From Flavimaribacter sp024343425 (GTDB lineage: Bacteria; Pseudomonadota; Alphaproteobacteria; Rhizobiales; Rhizobiaceae): 64,000 nt of DNA. Where the stretch lies: assembly GCA_965227645.1 (NCBI GenBank), contig OZ245773.1, positions 2,418,001 to 2,482,000 on the forward strand, given 5' to 3'. The stretch's first letter is position 1. Every line of letters begins with the position of its first letter. The notes under the pieces were generated by a model. It saw only the letters and a program-made list of their open reading frames with translations. It did no database searches and was not told the DNA's origin. A program made the translations under genes and the position numbers. Below are positions 1-9,324 of this stretch, piece after piece.

Positions 1-1
1 C

Positions 2-658
2 TATATGCCGCTGACCATCAGCGACTGGGGATTCGCGCGCGACATGATCAACCGGAGCAATCCCAAGATCGATGATCGCATGGATCAGTTCGCCAGGCGC
101 GTCGCCGAAGAAATCGCTTCCTCCAATCATGACGAGATCGTCATATCGACCCACAGTTTCGGGAGCCTCTGGGCCATCGGCGCGCTCACGCGTGCGCTGG
201 AAGAAAATCCGTCGTTGCTGGAAGGCAAGAAACTGCGCTTCCTCGCGCTCGGCTCAAGCCATCTCAAGATCGCGCTGAGCCCCAAGGCGTCATGGATGCG
301 CGATCAACTCAAAAGGGTGCTGTCGGAGCCTGCGCTGTTCTGGCACGAATTCCAGTCGAAGGACGACGCCATCGCCTTCTACAAGTCAGATCCATTCACG
401 CCCGCCGGTCTGACAGGCGACCCCGACCGATACAAGATTGATCGCGTCCGTTTCAAACGTGGCATGACGCCGGCCCGTTACCGACGCATGAAACGCTCGC
501 TCTATCGCACCCATGGTCAGTATGTGCGCCATTACGACAATCCCGTCGATTTCGATTTCGGGATACGGCTGTTCGGACCATTTGACACGAGGTCGCTTGC
601 CGCAATACCGCACATCGTCAAGTTGCTCGTATCTGACCAGAAGGCTCGGCAGGGATAA
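2..658 (+). CDS. alpha/beta-hydrolase-like protein, 5' end cut by window edge
   Basis: The open frame runs into the window from upstream, since the codon before the first ATG (base 5) is still open, so this is the C-terminal part of a longer protein of which at least 218 codons are visible. A serine-hydrolase nucleophile elbow, T-H-S-F-G-S, lies about 50 residues in and follows a hydrophobic strand (EIVIST). This is the usual place for the catalytic Ser of an alpha/beta hydrolase. The rest is charged and without membrane segments. It ends five bases before the next gene, a membrane methyltransferase homologue, so the two are probably co-transcribed. Substrate unknown. A similar pairing of hydrolase and membrane protein recurs at 3.2-4.8 kb. 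Confidence 0.6.
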   Translation, partial: YMPLTISDWGFARDMINRSNPKIDDRMDQFARRVAEEIASSNHDEIVISTHSFGSLWAIGALTRALEENPSLLEGKKLRFLALGSSHLKIALSPKASWMRDQLKRVLSEPALFWHEFQSKDDAIAFYKSDPFTPAGLTGDPDRYKIDRVRFKRGMTPARYRRMKRSLYRTHGQYVRHYDNPVDFDFGIRLFGPFDTRSLAAIPHIVKLLVSDQKARQG

Positions 659-663
659 CGCAC

Positions 664-1260
664 ATGTCATCAATCGACTGGTCTTTGGCGGGCAAAACCG
701 TCTGGTGGATATTCATCGTCGTCTGGGTGGCGCTGAGATGGCGGCCGAACGTCCGCGCGCGTCGTCACCGTGTCAAGCAGAGCAAGCGCAGCCTGAGGGA
801 GAACATTTCCCTGGCGATTTCCTTCAGTGGCCTGTTTCTTGTGCCGGTTATCTGGATGTCGACGCGGTGGTTTCGGCCGTTCAATCATGACTTAGGGCCG
901 CTTTCGATCGCTGTCGGAACGGTCCTTCTGATCGTGTCGCTCATTCTCTTCCATCTGACCCACAAGGCGCTCGGCACGATGTGGTCGAACAGCCTTGACC
1001 TCAGGACCGGCCACAAGCTCATCACCACTTCGATCTACACGCATCTGCGCCACCCCATGTATACGGCCTTCTGGGTCTGGGCGCTTGCGCAGCCATTCCT
1101 GTTCGCGAACTGGATATCGGGACTGTCCGGAATCATCGGATTCGGCGCGCTGTTTTTTCTGCGAGTCGGCACAGAAGAAGAGATGATGGAAGCTGAGTTC
1201 GGGGACGAATACCGCTCTTATGTCAGCCGAACAAAAAAGATTATCCCCTGGCTCTACTAA
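664..1260 (+). CDS. isoprenylcysteine carboxyl methyltransferase (ICMT)/PEMT-like membrane protein
   Basis: A 198-residue integral membrane protein with about four hydrophobic segments (around residues 45-62, 80-98 and 130-165). The C-terminal half carries the ICMT/phospholipid methyltransferase signature: L-R-H-P-M-Y near residue 129, and an acidic E-E-E motif followed by F-x-x-E-Y-x-x-Y close to the end, which in the family forms the SAM-binding face. Bacterial members methylate lipids or small molecules, and isoprenylated proteins are not expected in bacteria, so the substrate is not predicted. The ATG lies five bases after the stop of the upstream hydrolase, which suggests an operon. The family call is good; the function is open. 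Confidence 0.75.
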   Translation: MSSIDWSLAGKTVWWIFIVVWVALRWRPNVRARRHRVKQSKRSLRENISLAISFSGLFLVPVIWMSTRWFRPFNHDLGPLSIAVGTVLLIVSLILFHLTHKALGTMWSNSLDLRTGHKLITTSIYTHLRHPMYTAFWVWALAQPFLFANWISGLSGIIGFGALFFLRVGTEEEMMEAEFGDEYRSYVSRTKKIIPWLY

Positions 1261-1442
1261 GTACGCATATTAACGGACTGCGTTCTTTCAATTTTAATGA
1301 CAATTGTATAATAAGTACCCGCTCGGGACATGTATTTTCCCGCTCTGCCTGTAGTTCTGAAAACGTACTTGCGCTATTGTTGAAGCAATGTGCGGTATGT
1401 TTATATCGCCACGTCGGGGGACGATTGAGAGGGGTACACTCT

Positions 1443-2135
1443 ATGCTTGGCATCGTGAAGACGATGAATTCTGTGCTTGCCGCTATTTGCGCAGCCACAC
1501 TTATATGTGCGCTAACTGTACCTCAGGGCTTTGCTGAAAACGACGGCAATTACACAAATCGACAGACGCGTGACAGCACAAATCACAGCTACAGCAACAC
1601 AAAAAACCGGAAAGTAAATCCCCGCACCGGCGAGGTGTATCTGCTGCGTGGTCTCGCGAACATCTTTTCCCTCGGAATGGACGAAATAGAGAAAAAGATG
1701 GAAGCCCGCGGGCTTAACGCCAGAACCTTCAATCACAGCGGATGGAAATCCGTTGCGAACGACATTGTGCGTCGGTCGAAAGCCGACAAGGTGTCGTATC
1801 CGATCGTGATCGCCGGTCACTCGCTTGGCGCCAACAGTTCCGTATCGATGGCCAACTATCTTGCAGACAATGGCCTGGAGGTCGCCCTTGTGGTCGCCTA
1901 TGATCCAACGATCAAGCGGACGGTTGGCAAGAACATCGACAATGTCATCAATTTCTATGTGCCCAACGCCACTGATTCCAACGCCATCACCACGGGCCCG
2001 GATTTCAAGGGACGGCTTAAAAACGTTGACATCTCCGACATGGAGAATGTTGGCCATATGAATCTGGAAAAGAACCCGAAGCTGCAGGACGAACTGGTCA
2101 ACCGTGTCCTGAAGATAACACGCGCCAAAAAGTAG
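1443..2135 (+). CDS. secreted lipase-like alpha/beta hydrolase
   Basis: A 230-residue protein starting at the ATG preceded by GAGAGGGG about 8 bases upstream; the longer frame to 1377 has no ribosome site. Residues 1-30 form a signal peptide (short basic N-region, Ala/Leu-rich core, small residues before A-E-N). The mature part has the lipase nucleophile elbow G-H-S-L-G-A near residue 125 after the strand I-V-I-A, and an Asp in V-A-Y-D-P. H-M-N near the C-terminus is a candidate catalytic His. It resembles the small exported lipase/thioesterase-like proteins of alphaproteobacteria. It is probably periplasmic or secreted. It has its own 180-bp upstream region and no obvious partner. Confidence 0.65.
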   Translation: MLGIVKTMNSVLAAICAATLICALTVPQGFAENDGNYTNRQTRDSTNHSYSNTKNRKVNPRTGEVYLLRGLANIFSLGMDEIEKKMEARGLNARTFNHSGWKSVANDIVRRSKADKVSYPIVIAGHSLGANSSVSMANYLADNGLEVALVVAYDPTIKRTVGKNIDNVINFYVPNATDSNAITTGPDFKGRLKNVDISDMENVGHMNLEKNPKLQDELVNRVLKITRAKK

Positions 2136-2139
2136 CCTC

Positions 2140-2976
2140 TTACACTCCGTCGCCCTTCCCGGCCATGAACCGCGTCGCTGCGGCATGGGGCAACGCGTCG
2201 CCGGCATAGGTGAACGTTTCGCTGTTTAAAACCTCTTCCGCCGCGCGCACCAGTCCGCCGAGCGCTGCGCGCGCAAAAGACCCGCCGACGCTGATGCGTT
2301 TGACGCCGGCGTTTGCGAGTTCGCCAACCGACCATGTCGGACCTGACAATCCCATGACGACATTCACAGGTTTGCTTACGGATTCACATACGGCGCGGAT
2401 GGCGGCGAGATCAGGCAACCCAGGCGCGTAGAGCACGTCGGCGCCGGCTTTCTCGAAAGCCTGCAGACGCCGGATCGTGTCATCAAGGTCCGGCCGTCCA
2501 TGGAGATAATTTTCGCTACGAGCCGTCAGGAGAAAATTCTGTCCCCTGCCCGCTTCGACACAGGCTGCGATTCGATCAACGGCCAGTTCGAAGTCGTAAA
2601 TGGGTTTGTCGGAATTGCCCGTCGCGTCCTCGATGGTGCAACCGACGAGGCCAGCCGCGACAGCGCCTCCGATAATCAACGCGCAGTCTTCAGGCGATTC
2701 GGCAAAGCCGTTCTCCAGGTCTGCGGAGACGGGCAGCGACGTCGCCTCCACGATCTCTTTGGCGTTGGCAAGCATCGTTTCCCGATCGAGCCGATTGCTG
2801 GAATCGCGTTCGCCGATTGCAAAGGCCAGCCCGGCGGATGTCGTCGCGAGCGCTTTGAAACCCAATGCTTCCAGTATTTTCGCGGATCCGGCGTTCCATG
2901 CATTCGCAATGACGAAGCACCCCTCCTGGGCGTGCAAACTTGCAAAAGCGTCGAATTTTTCCTGACGTGTCGGCAT
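2140..2976 (-). CDS. isocitrate lyase/PEP mutase family protein
   Basis: 278 residues on the minus strand. The start is the ATG at 2976, preceded by GGAGAG on that strand; the extra 37 residues of the longer frame are Cys-rich and unlike the family. A TIM-barrel of the PEP mutase/isocitrate lyase superfamily is indicated by the N-terminal phrase F-V-I-A-N-A-W-N-A-G-S-A, the metal-binding S-A-D-L-E-N-G-F at 84-91, the glutamate in C-T-I-E-D-A, and the R-S-E-N-Y strand. Members cleave or form C-C or C-P bonds next to carboxylates (2-methylisocitrate lyase, oxaloacetate decarboxylase, carboxyvinyl-carboxyphosphonate mutase). The Cys loop of true isocitrate lyase is not evident, so a decarboxylase or lyase of unknown substrate is likeliest. 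It is a stand-alone gene, convergent with the lipase gene and ending 4 bases from it. Confidence 0.75.
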   Translation of the reverse strand: MPTRQEKFDAFASLHAQEGCFVIANAWNAGSAKILEALGFKALATTSAGLAFAIGERDSSNRLDRETMLANAKEIVEATSLPVSADLENGFAESPEDCALIIGGAVAAGLVGCTIEDATGNSDKPIYDFELAVDRIAACVEAGRGQNFLLTARSENYLHGRPDLDDTIRRLQAFEKAGADVLYAPGLPDLAAIRAVCESVSKPVNVVMGLSGPTWSVGELANAGVKRISVGGSFARAALGGLVRAAEEVLNSETFTYAGDALPHAAATRFMAGKGDGV

Positions 2977-3166
2977 GACTGCACTCTCCGGTTGTAAAAC
3001 GCACCTGGAACATATCAGGAACAATTGAAAGCTGCAAGCAGGAACGAGACAATAGATTTCATGGCTTGCGTCGCCGAAATATGTCAAAGAAGGCGGGCCT
3101 GTCCTATTCTACGCGACGATAGAACAGGACAGTTACTGTCTTTTGCTGTGAGTCGCCGGTAAGCAA

Positions 3167-3814
3167 ATGGATTTCACTGACCTGATACAATTGCTGCATC
3201 ACATGTGGTCCGGGGCGTTGCGGTTTGACCCGCAAATCTACGATCCGTCCGGCATGGATGACGCAACGCGTTTCGTATCCGTTCTGATCGTCATCCTGGC
3301 GGGCGCGTCTGTTCTTATCGGCCAGTGCTTCGCCCTGTTTCTTGTGTCGGCCTCCCCCATCGGATTTCTTCTCGGCCTTTTGTTCAATGGACTTTCGCTG
3401 GCCATCCGTCTTGGCGTCTGGATGGCGGCGTCGGTGATGGTCGCAAGCCTGTTCTTCGATACGGTTCTGCCGCCCTGGAACTTCATTTCCATCATCTTCA
3501 TAGCGACATCGCCTCTCGTGTTCGGTTTTCTCGCGGTCTTGCCGAGCATCGGCAACGTCATCCTGTTCGTTCTGTACGGCTGGACGACGCTGAACATGAT
3601 GTACGGCATGTTTTACGCGGCGAAGGTGCCCTTCCTGTCCGGCGCGCTGTGCGCGCTGTCCGGATGGGTTGTGATGAGCCTGGTCGAGCGCCTGTTCTTT
3701 TCCAGAAGCCGCGCCGCCCATAGCGGCGGCTTCCTTTTTGCAAGTCGAAGACTGTCGCGTTATTCCTCAGAACAGATCGCCGACTACGTCAAGCAGCGGA
3801 TTATGAACCGATGA
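3167..3814 (+). CDS. multi-pass membrane protein of unknown function
   Basis: 215 residues with five or so strongly hydrophobic stretches (about 32-60, 65-90, 100-125, 130-150 and 155-175), then a basic C-terminal tail (R-S-R-A-A-H, S-R-R-L-S-R) likely facing the cytoplasm. I do not recognise a family. Its stop overlaps the start of the following serine hydrolase gene in an ATGA arrangement, so the two are translationally coupled and probably act together, for example as a membrane anchor or partner for the hydrolase. Confidence 0.6.
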   Translation: MDFTDLIQLLHHMWSGALRFDPQIYDPSGMDDATRFVSVLIVILAGASVLIGQCFALFLVSASPIGFLLGLLFNGLSLAIRLGVWMAASVMVASLFFDTVLPPWNFISIIFIATSPLVFGFLAVLPSIGNVILFVLYGWTTLNMMYGMFYAAKVPFLSGALCALSGWVVMSLVERLFFSRSRAAHSGGFLFASRRLSRYSSEQIADYVKQRIMNR

Positions 3815-4824
3815 GCGACTTGCAGGAACTGCTGACCGGAATTCTGCTCGTCGCTGGCGCAACGCTGTTCGTGGCGTTGTTCACCGCTCCCTTTGAAGCC
3901 ATGACGTGGTGGTCGCGCTGGACAACCACGGATGATGGCGACCTTGAGAACATCGACGGATTGCCGATCGACAGGCTCTCCGAAGATCCGGCGGCGATCA
4001 ATGAAGCCGACGACAGGGCGGTGGTGGTCTACGTCACGGGTATCGGAACAATCACGGGCGACTCGCATCCGCCGCTGGAGGCGAATTTTCTGGACGAGTT
4101 GAAAAAGGCCATACCCTACGCGACCGTCATCCAGGACTTTTTCCCGTATTCCCCGATGGGCATTCCGCTTACCGGCCAGCGCATTTTTGGCTGGTTCTGG
4201 CGCTATCTCGGAGGCCACAGCGCCAATGTCGCCAAGAACCTGATCCGATTGCGCAACATGTTTCAGGTGCTTGTCGCCGCTGACGGCAGGTATGGTCCGA
4301 TCTATAGCGCAGGCACCTATCAGGTTATCCGCAAGAAGCTCTACCAGTCCGGTCAGACGCCGGGCTCCCACCGTCCGGTGATCTTGCTGGGCTACAGCGG
4401 CGGGGCGGAAGTCTCGGTCGGCGCCGCTCCCTTTTTGCGGACGGCGTTCAAGACAAGACTCTCGCTGTTTTCGCTTGGCGGCGTGCTTTCTTCCCATTCC
4501 GGGCTTTCCGCCCTGGACGACATTGTCCATATACAGGGCACGGCCGATCGCGTCGCCCGCATCGGCGCCGTCGGGTTCATTCACCGCTGGCGAATTTTCG
4601 CGAAATCCTACTGGAACGAGGCGCGCCGCGAAGGTCGCATAACGCGGATCACTTTTCCTGGAGTGGGACACAACGGGCCCAACGGCTATCTCGATGACGA
4701 CAGCAGACCCGCAGAGGGGCAGCCGAGCAATATGCGGATGACGGTCGACGCCATCAAACAGATGGTCGACAACGAAATCGCGGAAAGCGAGAGAGACCGA
4801 AACTACAAGTCCTCAACGGTCTGA
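3811..4824 (+). CDS. predicted serine hydrolase (alpha/beta fold), coupled to membrane protein
   Basis: 337 residues. An N-terminal hydrophobic segment (about 8-30) may anchor or export the protein. The centre shows an oxyanion-type strand V-V-V-Y-V-T-G-I-G near residue 72, and a nucleophile elbow L-L-G-Y-S-G-G-A-E around residue 195. A late Asp (I-Q-G-T-A-D) and His (G-V-G-H-N-G, about 285) complete a plausible Ser-Asp-His triad. The gene starts inside the stop codon of the upstream membrane protein gene. The substrate is unknown; lipase, esterase or thioesterase are all possible. Confidence 0.65.
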   Translation: MSDLQELLTGILLVAGATLFVALFTAPFEAMTWWSRWTTTDDGDLENIDGLPIDRLSEDPAAINEADDRAVVVYVTGIGTITGDSHPPLEANFLDELKKAIPYATVIQDFFPYSPMGIPLTGQRIFGWFWRYLGGHSANVAKNLIRLRNMFQVLVAADGRYGPIYSAGTYQVIRKKLYQSGQTPGSHRPVILLGYSGGAEVSVGAAPFLRTAFKTRLSLFSLGGVLSSHSGLSALDDIVHIQGTADRVARIGAVGFIHRWRIFAKSYWNEARREGRITRITFPGVGHNGPNGYLDDDSRPAEGQPSNMRMTVDAIKQMVDNEIAESERDRNYKSSTV

Positions 4825-4870
4825 CGCCACACCGATTATTCAAAGCAGAGATGAAAGAAGGAGTGCAAGA

Positions 4871-5251
4871 ATGCAAACCGGACAGCTCGGCGACACGGTC
4901 TTCGAAACCTGGACGCCGGAGGAGGTTTACGAGGCCCTGACGCAACATCGCATCGTGCTGATCGATGTCAGGACACCCCAGGAGTTCATGTTCGAGCACA
5001 TTGAAGGCGCGCTTCTTTCACCGATGGCCTTCTTCTCGGCGCAAGATCTGCCTTCGCAGCAGGGCAAGCCCGTCGTGCTCCATTGTGGTTCCGGCGTCAG
5101 ATCCGGCCGCGTGGCGAAGATGTGCAGCGAAGCCGGCGTCGACAGGATAGCGCATATGGATGGCGGATTCGGCAAGTGGAAGGAAGCGCGGCTGCCCTAT
5201 ATCGGCACGGAGATGAGCACCGGCTCCCCAAAACGCATGCAGAAGGAATGA
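4871..5251 (+). CDS. rhodanese-like domain protein
   Basis: 126 residues, a single rhodanese domain. The N-terminal signature V-L-I-D-V-R-T-P-Q-E-F is present, and the active-site loop C-G-S-G-V-R-S lies near residue 71 with the Cys intact and Arg in the loop, as expected of a sulfurtransferase. AAGGAG stands 9 bases before the ATG. The stop overlaps the start of the next gene (ATGA), so the rhodanese is coupled to a P-loop NTPase. The single-domain type moves sulfane sulfur in the cytoplasm; the acceptor is not predictable. Confidence 0.85.
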   Translation: MQTGQLGDTVFETWTPEEVYEALTQHRIVLIDVRTPQEFMFEHIEGALLSPMAFFSAQDLPSQQGKPVVLHCGSGVRSGRVAKMCSEAGVDRIAHMDGGFGKWKEARLPYIGTEMSTGSPKRMQKE

Positions 5252-5790
5252 TGGCGGGCGAACCCCGCTTCTTCGTCCTGTCCGGCTGCTCCGGAGGCGG
5301 TAAGTCCACGCTGCTTTCGGAACTCGCCGAAAGAGGCTACGCCACCGTCGAAGAACCTGGACGCAGAATTGTCAGACAGGAGATGTGCACCGGCGGAGCG
5401 GCCCTGCCCTGGCGTGATCCTGCTGCCTTCGCGCGCAGGGCTGTTGCGATGGCGATGGAGGATTTGCAGCAGGCGCAGGCAGCCGATGGACCGGTGTTCT
5501 TCGACCGCGGCCTCGTCGACGCGGCAGCCGCCCTGGAACAGGCGACAGGAAAACCTGTCCTGCAATCCGTGTGCAGTCCGCGACGCTATCATCACATGAT
5601 GTTCCTCGCACCGCCCTGGCCCGAGCTTTTCCGTCAGGACACGGAGCGCAGACACGACTTCGGCGTGGCCGTCGCCGAGTATGAGAGGCTTGTGAACGCT
5701 TATCAGGCGTTGAACTATACGGTCGTTCCTCTGCCCAAGGCGCCGGTTCGAACCCGGGCGGACTTCGTTGTCTCGATGATTGCAGTCTGA
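5248..5790 (+). CDS. P-loop NTPase (AAA_28-like kinase-type ATPase)
   Basis: 180 residues, with the start at the ATG that overlaps the rhodanese stop; a second ATG follows immediately and either could be used. The Walker A motif G-C-S-G-G-G-K-S-T sits at the very N-terminus (about 12-20), followed by E-E-P-G-R-R, a phrase typical of AAA_28/thymidylate-kinase-like small ATPases. A Walker-B-like V-F-F-D-R-G-L lies near residue 85. Such proteins are usually annotated as ATP/GTP-binding and may phosphorylate a small molecule. Coupling to a rhodanese is a notable context, but no pathway follows from it. Confidence 0.7.
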   Translation: MMAGEPRFFVLSGCSGGGKSTLLSELAERGYATVEEPGRRIVRQEMCTGGAALPWRDPAAFARRAVAMAMEDLQQAQAADGPVFFDRGLVDAAAALEQATGKPVLQSVCSPRRYHHMMFLAPPWPELFRQDTERRHDFGVAVAEYERLVNAYQALNYTVVPLPKAPVRTRADFVVSMIAV

Positions 5791-5934
5791 TCCCTTCGGC
5801 TATCCAATCGCTCTTGATTGCTTTCAGGAATGGAGACTGGCGGCGTCAAGTCCGCAGAGATCTTTGCCAGTAGTCACCTTATTGCCGCCCGGCCCTGCAA
5901 TTAGACGACAAATTTTTTGCACTCTGGCCGCGGC

Positions 5935-7044
5935 CTATGAACTGGTCGTTTTCTGCCCATCCGCCTCTTCCGCAAACGGTTGTTTATCCCAGTCCTTGCC
6001 GATGCGGCCGTCACTCGAAAGCAGTATGGCTATTGGCCGCGTCGGTTCGAAGGCGGCCAGCACGATAACGACCACAGAGGTCATCGGAACCGCCAGAATG
6101 GCGCCGGCGACGCCCCAGATCGCGTACCAGACAGTCAGCGAAATAAGAATGATGAAGGGGCTCAGGTTGAGGGATCGGCCGAACAGCCGCGGCTCTACGA
6201 CGCCGCCCATGAACATTTGCGACGCTGTCAGCGTGACGAAGACGAAAAGCAGCGAGGGGATCGAGCCGAATTGCGCTGCGGCGAGAAGGACGGGCGCGGC
6301 CACGCCGACCATCGACCCCACATACGGTATGTAGTTGAGAACGCCAATAAAGACGGCGAAGAAACCCGCAAAATCTAGTCCGATCGCCAGCATCGCGACA
6401 TAGCTGATCAGGCCCAGCATCACATTGACGAGGGTTTTCAGCGTCAGATACTCGCCAATGCGCTGGTTGACGCTTCCGACGACATCCATGGCGGTCTCGG
6501 CGTCCTTTCGGCTGCCGGCCGCAAGCATGACCTTGCGGGGTAGATGCAGCCTCTCTGCGATCAGGAAAGTCGCATAGAAGATCACGACGAAAATCTGTCC
6601 GGCAAACGAGCCGACGGACGTCACGGTGGTGCTGATGACCCGCTGAAGATTGATATTTCCAAGAAGCAGATTGCGTATCGTATCCCAGGTGGGCTCATCG
6701 TCGATGCCCAGATAATTCGCGACGTCTCCAATGAAAAGCAGCAAGGTCGACTGGTACTGCGGCGCAAGCGCCACGATCCGCTGAACGTTCTCGGCAAACA
6801 GGAAAATCATCAATACGGCGAGAAAAATGAATAATAACAGAGCAATAACGTTGCGCAGCCAGAGCGGAATCACCGCTCCAACCACCGGAACCCGCCCCAG
6901 CACGGAAGCGATCGTCGAAAGAACGTATACGGAAATGACGCCGGAGATGATCGGTATGAATATCGGCTTTCCGATGTGCAATATGTAACCGACCATGATG
7001 GCGAAGGCCAATCCATAGACCAGATTACGAAAGCGGTCGTTCAT
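5935..7044 (-). CDS. AI-2E family transporter
   Basis: 369 residues of the AI-2E (TqsA/PerM-like) family. Two N-terminal hydrophobic helices are followed by a long amphipathic region (F-A-E-N-V-Q-R-I-V-A), and then a block of four to five helices with the family phrase F-I-G-V-L-N-Y-I-P-Y-V-G-S. The C-terminal region includes E-P-R-L-F-G-R-S-L-N-L-S-P. Members export signalling molecules or act as Na+/H+ antiporters, so the substrate is uncertain. It is divergent from the FUSC gene at 7251 with 206 bp between; both may respond to the same envelope or toxic stress, though no operator is visible. Confidence 0.85.
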   Translation of the reverse strand: MNDRFRNLVYGLAFAIMVGYILHIGKPIFIPIISGVISVYVLSTIASVLGRVPVVGAVIPLWLRNVIALLLFIFLAVLMIFLFAENVQRIVALAPQYQSTLLLFIGDVANYLGIDDEPTWDTIRNLLLGNINLQRVISTTVTSVGSFAGQIFVVIFYATFLIAERLHLPRKVMLAAGSRKDAETAMDVVGSVNQRIGEYLTLKTLVNVMLGLISYVAMLAIGLDFAGFFAVFIGVLNYIPYVGSMVGVAAPVLLAAAQFGSIPSLLFVFVTLTASQMFMGGVVEPRLFGRSLNLSPFIILISLTVWYAIWGVAGAILAVPMTSVVVIVLAAFEPTRPIAILLSSDGRIGKDWDKQPFAEEADGQKTTSS

Positions 7045-7250
7045 TCAGCGGCTCCTGCGTGTGCAGCTTCTGGCGCGAAGTAGACCTGCATTCCTGTATG
7101 ATTACAAGCCTCCGCGTCGTCTTCGACAGCGCCTCTTCGGAAGTCGTGGTGCATTCCATACACTGCCGTTGTCGGTTGGTATTTTGACAGGGAAACATAC
7201 ACTGTGACAGCGATGGATATCGACATATCGAGGGAGCCGGACAGCGCGAA

Positions 7251-9284
7251 ATGACCCTTGGACTGACCAGGTTTGCTTCCTTTCTTCGCCGGGTGGATCC
7301 CGGCGGCCTCAACCTGGTTCGCGGACTGCATTTTGGTCTTGCCACCGTCCTTGCAGGCTCAATCGGTTATGGGCTCCATCGCTTCGCTCCGCCGGGCATG
7401 GTCCCAAACCTGACGATCTTCTGCGCCGCAAGCGCCGCCTTCAGCCTGCTGTTTCTCACGCCTGGGCCGAAACCGACCGAATTCAAGCTGATCCTGCGCA
7501 ACGGCGCCGTGGTTCTGGCGGTGCTGCTCGTCGGAGCGATCGTCGGCTGGGGCAGCCTCGATCCAGGCGGCCGGCTCGTCACCTATGTCTGGGTCCCCGT
7601 CATAGCGTTCGGGTTTTACCTGCGGCGTTACGGCGTCGACGGAACCCAGGTCGGAAGACTGATGTCGATGATGTTCATGTTTCTCGTCATCGAAAACCCG
7701 GATCGCAGCGTTTCATGGTGGCTTCCCCTTGCCGCTCTGATTGGCGCGGGATCGGCCGTTGTCGTGCGTATTCTCGGCTGGCGGCCATCTTCCCTCAATG
7801 CATTTGCATCCGTGGAAAATTCGATTCTGTCCGAGTTTGCGCGAAGACTGAGAGACAACGACGTCGCTGATCGGCTCGAGGTCGATGATTTGCGCGCGCG
7901 CTGGACCGAGTTTGCGCGCCTCTCCAATATTGTCGTGTTCCAAAACCCCGAGATCAGCGACGAGGTCCAGACGCGAGTTCTTCGGGTTCTGCGCATTCTG
8001 CTTTCCGGTCAGTATATCGGCGACCTCTACAAGGAGATCACAGAGTCGGGAAATGGCGATGTAATCGCTCGTCCGGATCTTGCAGCGTTGCGCAAGGATG
8101 TTGCGCTGACTCTGCTCGGTTCAGACCGCTACAGCGCGAACCCCCCTGATGACGTCGAACGCATTCGCCGGCGCCTCCTTTCATCCGGAGGCGGGAACGA
8201 TCCAAAAGACTTCTATGAATTCAGATTGTTCGCCGCCTATGCAAGGATTTTTGAAATTTTGCAGACGACGAGCGCCGGCAAACCGACGCCCGAGCCTCGC
8301 CACGCCTGGCAAGTCGACGCAGCAGATGCAGAAGCCGCCAACCGAATGGCGATACAGGGTTTCGTCGCCGCGAGCGTCACGATTTTCCTGACCTCATGGC
8401 TCAACCTCGCACACGGTTTCTGGGCCACGATGACAGTCTATATGGTGCTCAGCGGCACCGCGGGCGCGACGCTGCAGAGGATGACCGAAAGAACTGTCGG
8501 CACAGCCGCGGGCGCCGCCTTGGCGATCCTGGTCGAAAACACAATTCCGTTGACGTCGTTTCAGGCCGCAACTGCCTTGGTGGCGTTGGGACTTGTCGTA
8601 CTCGCGCTTCCCGGGAACTACACAATTGCATCCGGCCTGATCAGTTACACCGTACTCATCGCCTTTCATCTTCTGGCCGACGCTGGCAGTGGAAACGAAC
8701 TCGCGCGCGTCTACGACACCTTCATTGGCGCATTCACCGGGCTCGCTGCAGCGCTGCTGATTTTTCCGGTCAGATCGATCGACAAGATCGATCCCTTTTT
8801 GGTGGATATCAAAAGCAAGGCGTTGGCTCTCTTGCACACGGCGAAGGAAAGCCCAAAGCAGCAACAAAACGCCTCCCTGGCGGCGCTGGAACAGTCCTCC
8901 AGGAAGCTCGCCGAGATCATTCCCGAAATCGAGGCGGAACGTCTGCTCGACCTTCAGCCGCCGAAGAAACTCAGGAGACGCCTGGCCTATGCCGACGCCC
9001 TGGTCTCATACGTCACTCTTTATGTCGATACGCGCTCGAAGACAGAACCGTATCAACTCTCCAATGAGACATCAGAATTTCTTCACACCGTTCAGGAGCA
9101 AGTGGAAAAGGCGTTCCTGCCTTCCCCCGAAGCGCCCGGAACGGCAGCCAACGCATTGAAAGAGCTGGAAATACCGCGTCTTGACGCGGACAGCCGTCGG
9201 CTCTCAATGATGCTCATAGGCATAAGATATTACGCCTACAAGACAGCTGCCGTTCTGGACGAGTTGAATACGCTAAAGCCCTGA
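7251..9284 (+). CDS. FUSC family (fusaric acid resistance-like) membrane transporter
   Basis: 677 residues with the two-block architecture of FUSC/YccS/AaeB proteins: an N-terminal set of about six helices (residues 25-180), a soluble central region (180-370), a second helix block (about 370-510) with W-L-N-L-A-H-G-F-W-A-T-M-T-V-Y, and a long C-terminal helical cytoplasmic domain. The phrase G-F-W-A-x-M-T is typical of the family. It likely effluxes aromatic or weak acids. The ATG has GGGAG about 14 bases upstream, a little far. No partner HlyD gene is adjacent, but an RND pump lies convergent downstream. Confidence 0.85.
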   Translation: MTLGLTRFASFLRRVDPGGLNLVRGLHFGLATVLAGSIGYGLHRFAPPGMVPNLTIFCAASAAFSLLFLTPGPKPTEFKLILRNGAVVLAVLLVGAIVGWGSLDPGGRLVTYVWVPVIAFGFYLRRYGVDGTQVGRLMSMMFMFLVIENPDRSVSWWLPLAALIGAGSAVVVRILGWRPSSLNAFASVENSILSEFARRLRDNDVADRLEVDDLRARWTEFARLSNIVVFQNPEISDEVQTRVLRVLRILLSGQYIGDLYKEITESGNGDVIARPDLAALRKDVALTLLGSDRYSANPPDDVERIRRRLLSSGGGNDPKDFYEFRLFAAYARIFEILQTTSAGKPTPEPRHAWQVDAADAEAANRMAIQGFVAASVTIFLTSWLNLAHGFWATMTVYMVLSGTAGATLQRMTERTVGTAAGAALAILVENTIPLTSFQAATALVALGLVVLALPGNYTIASGLISYTVLIAFHLLADAGSGNELARVYDTFIGAFTGLAAALLIFPVRSIDKIDPFLVDIKSKALALLHTAKESPKQQQNASLAALEQSSRKLAEIIPEIEAERLLDLQPPKKLRRRLAYADALVSYVTLYVDTRSKTEPYQLSNETSEFLHTVQEQVEKAFLPSPEAPGTAANALKELEIPRLDADSRRLSMMLIGIRYYAYKTAAVLDELNTLKP

Positions 9285-9324
9285 GGCAAAAAAGCTTTCG
9301 CGATTGGGAGCGCACATCAGGTCC

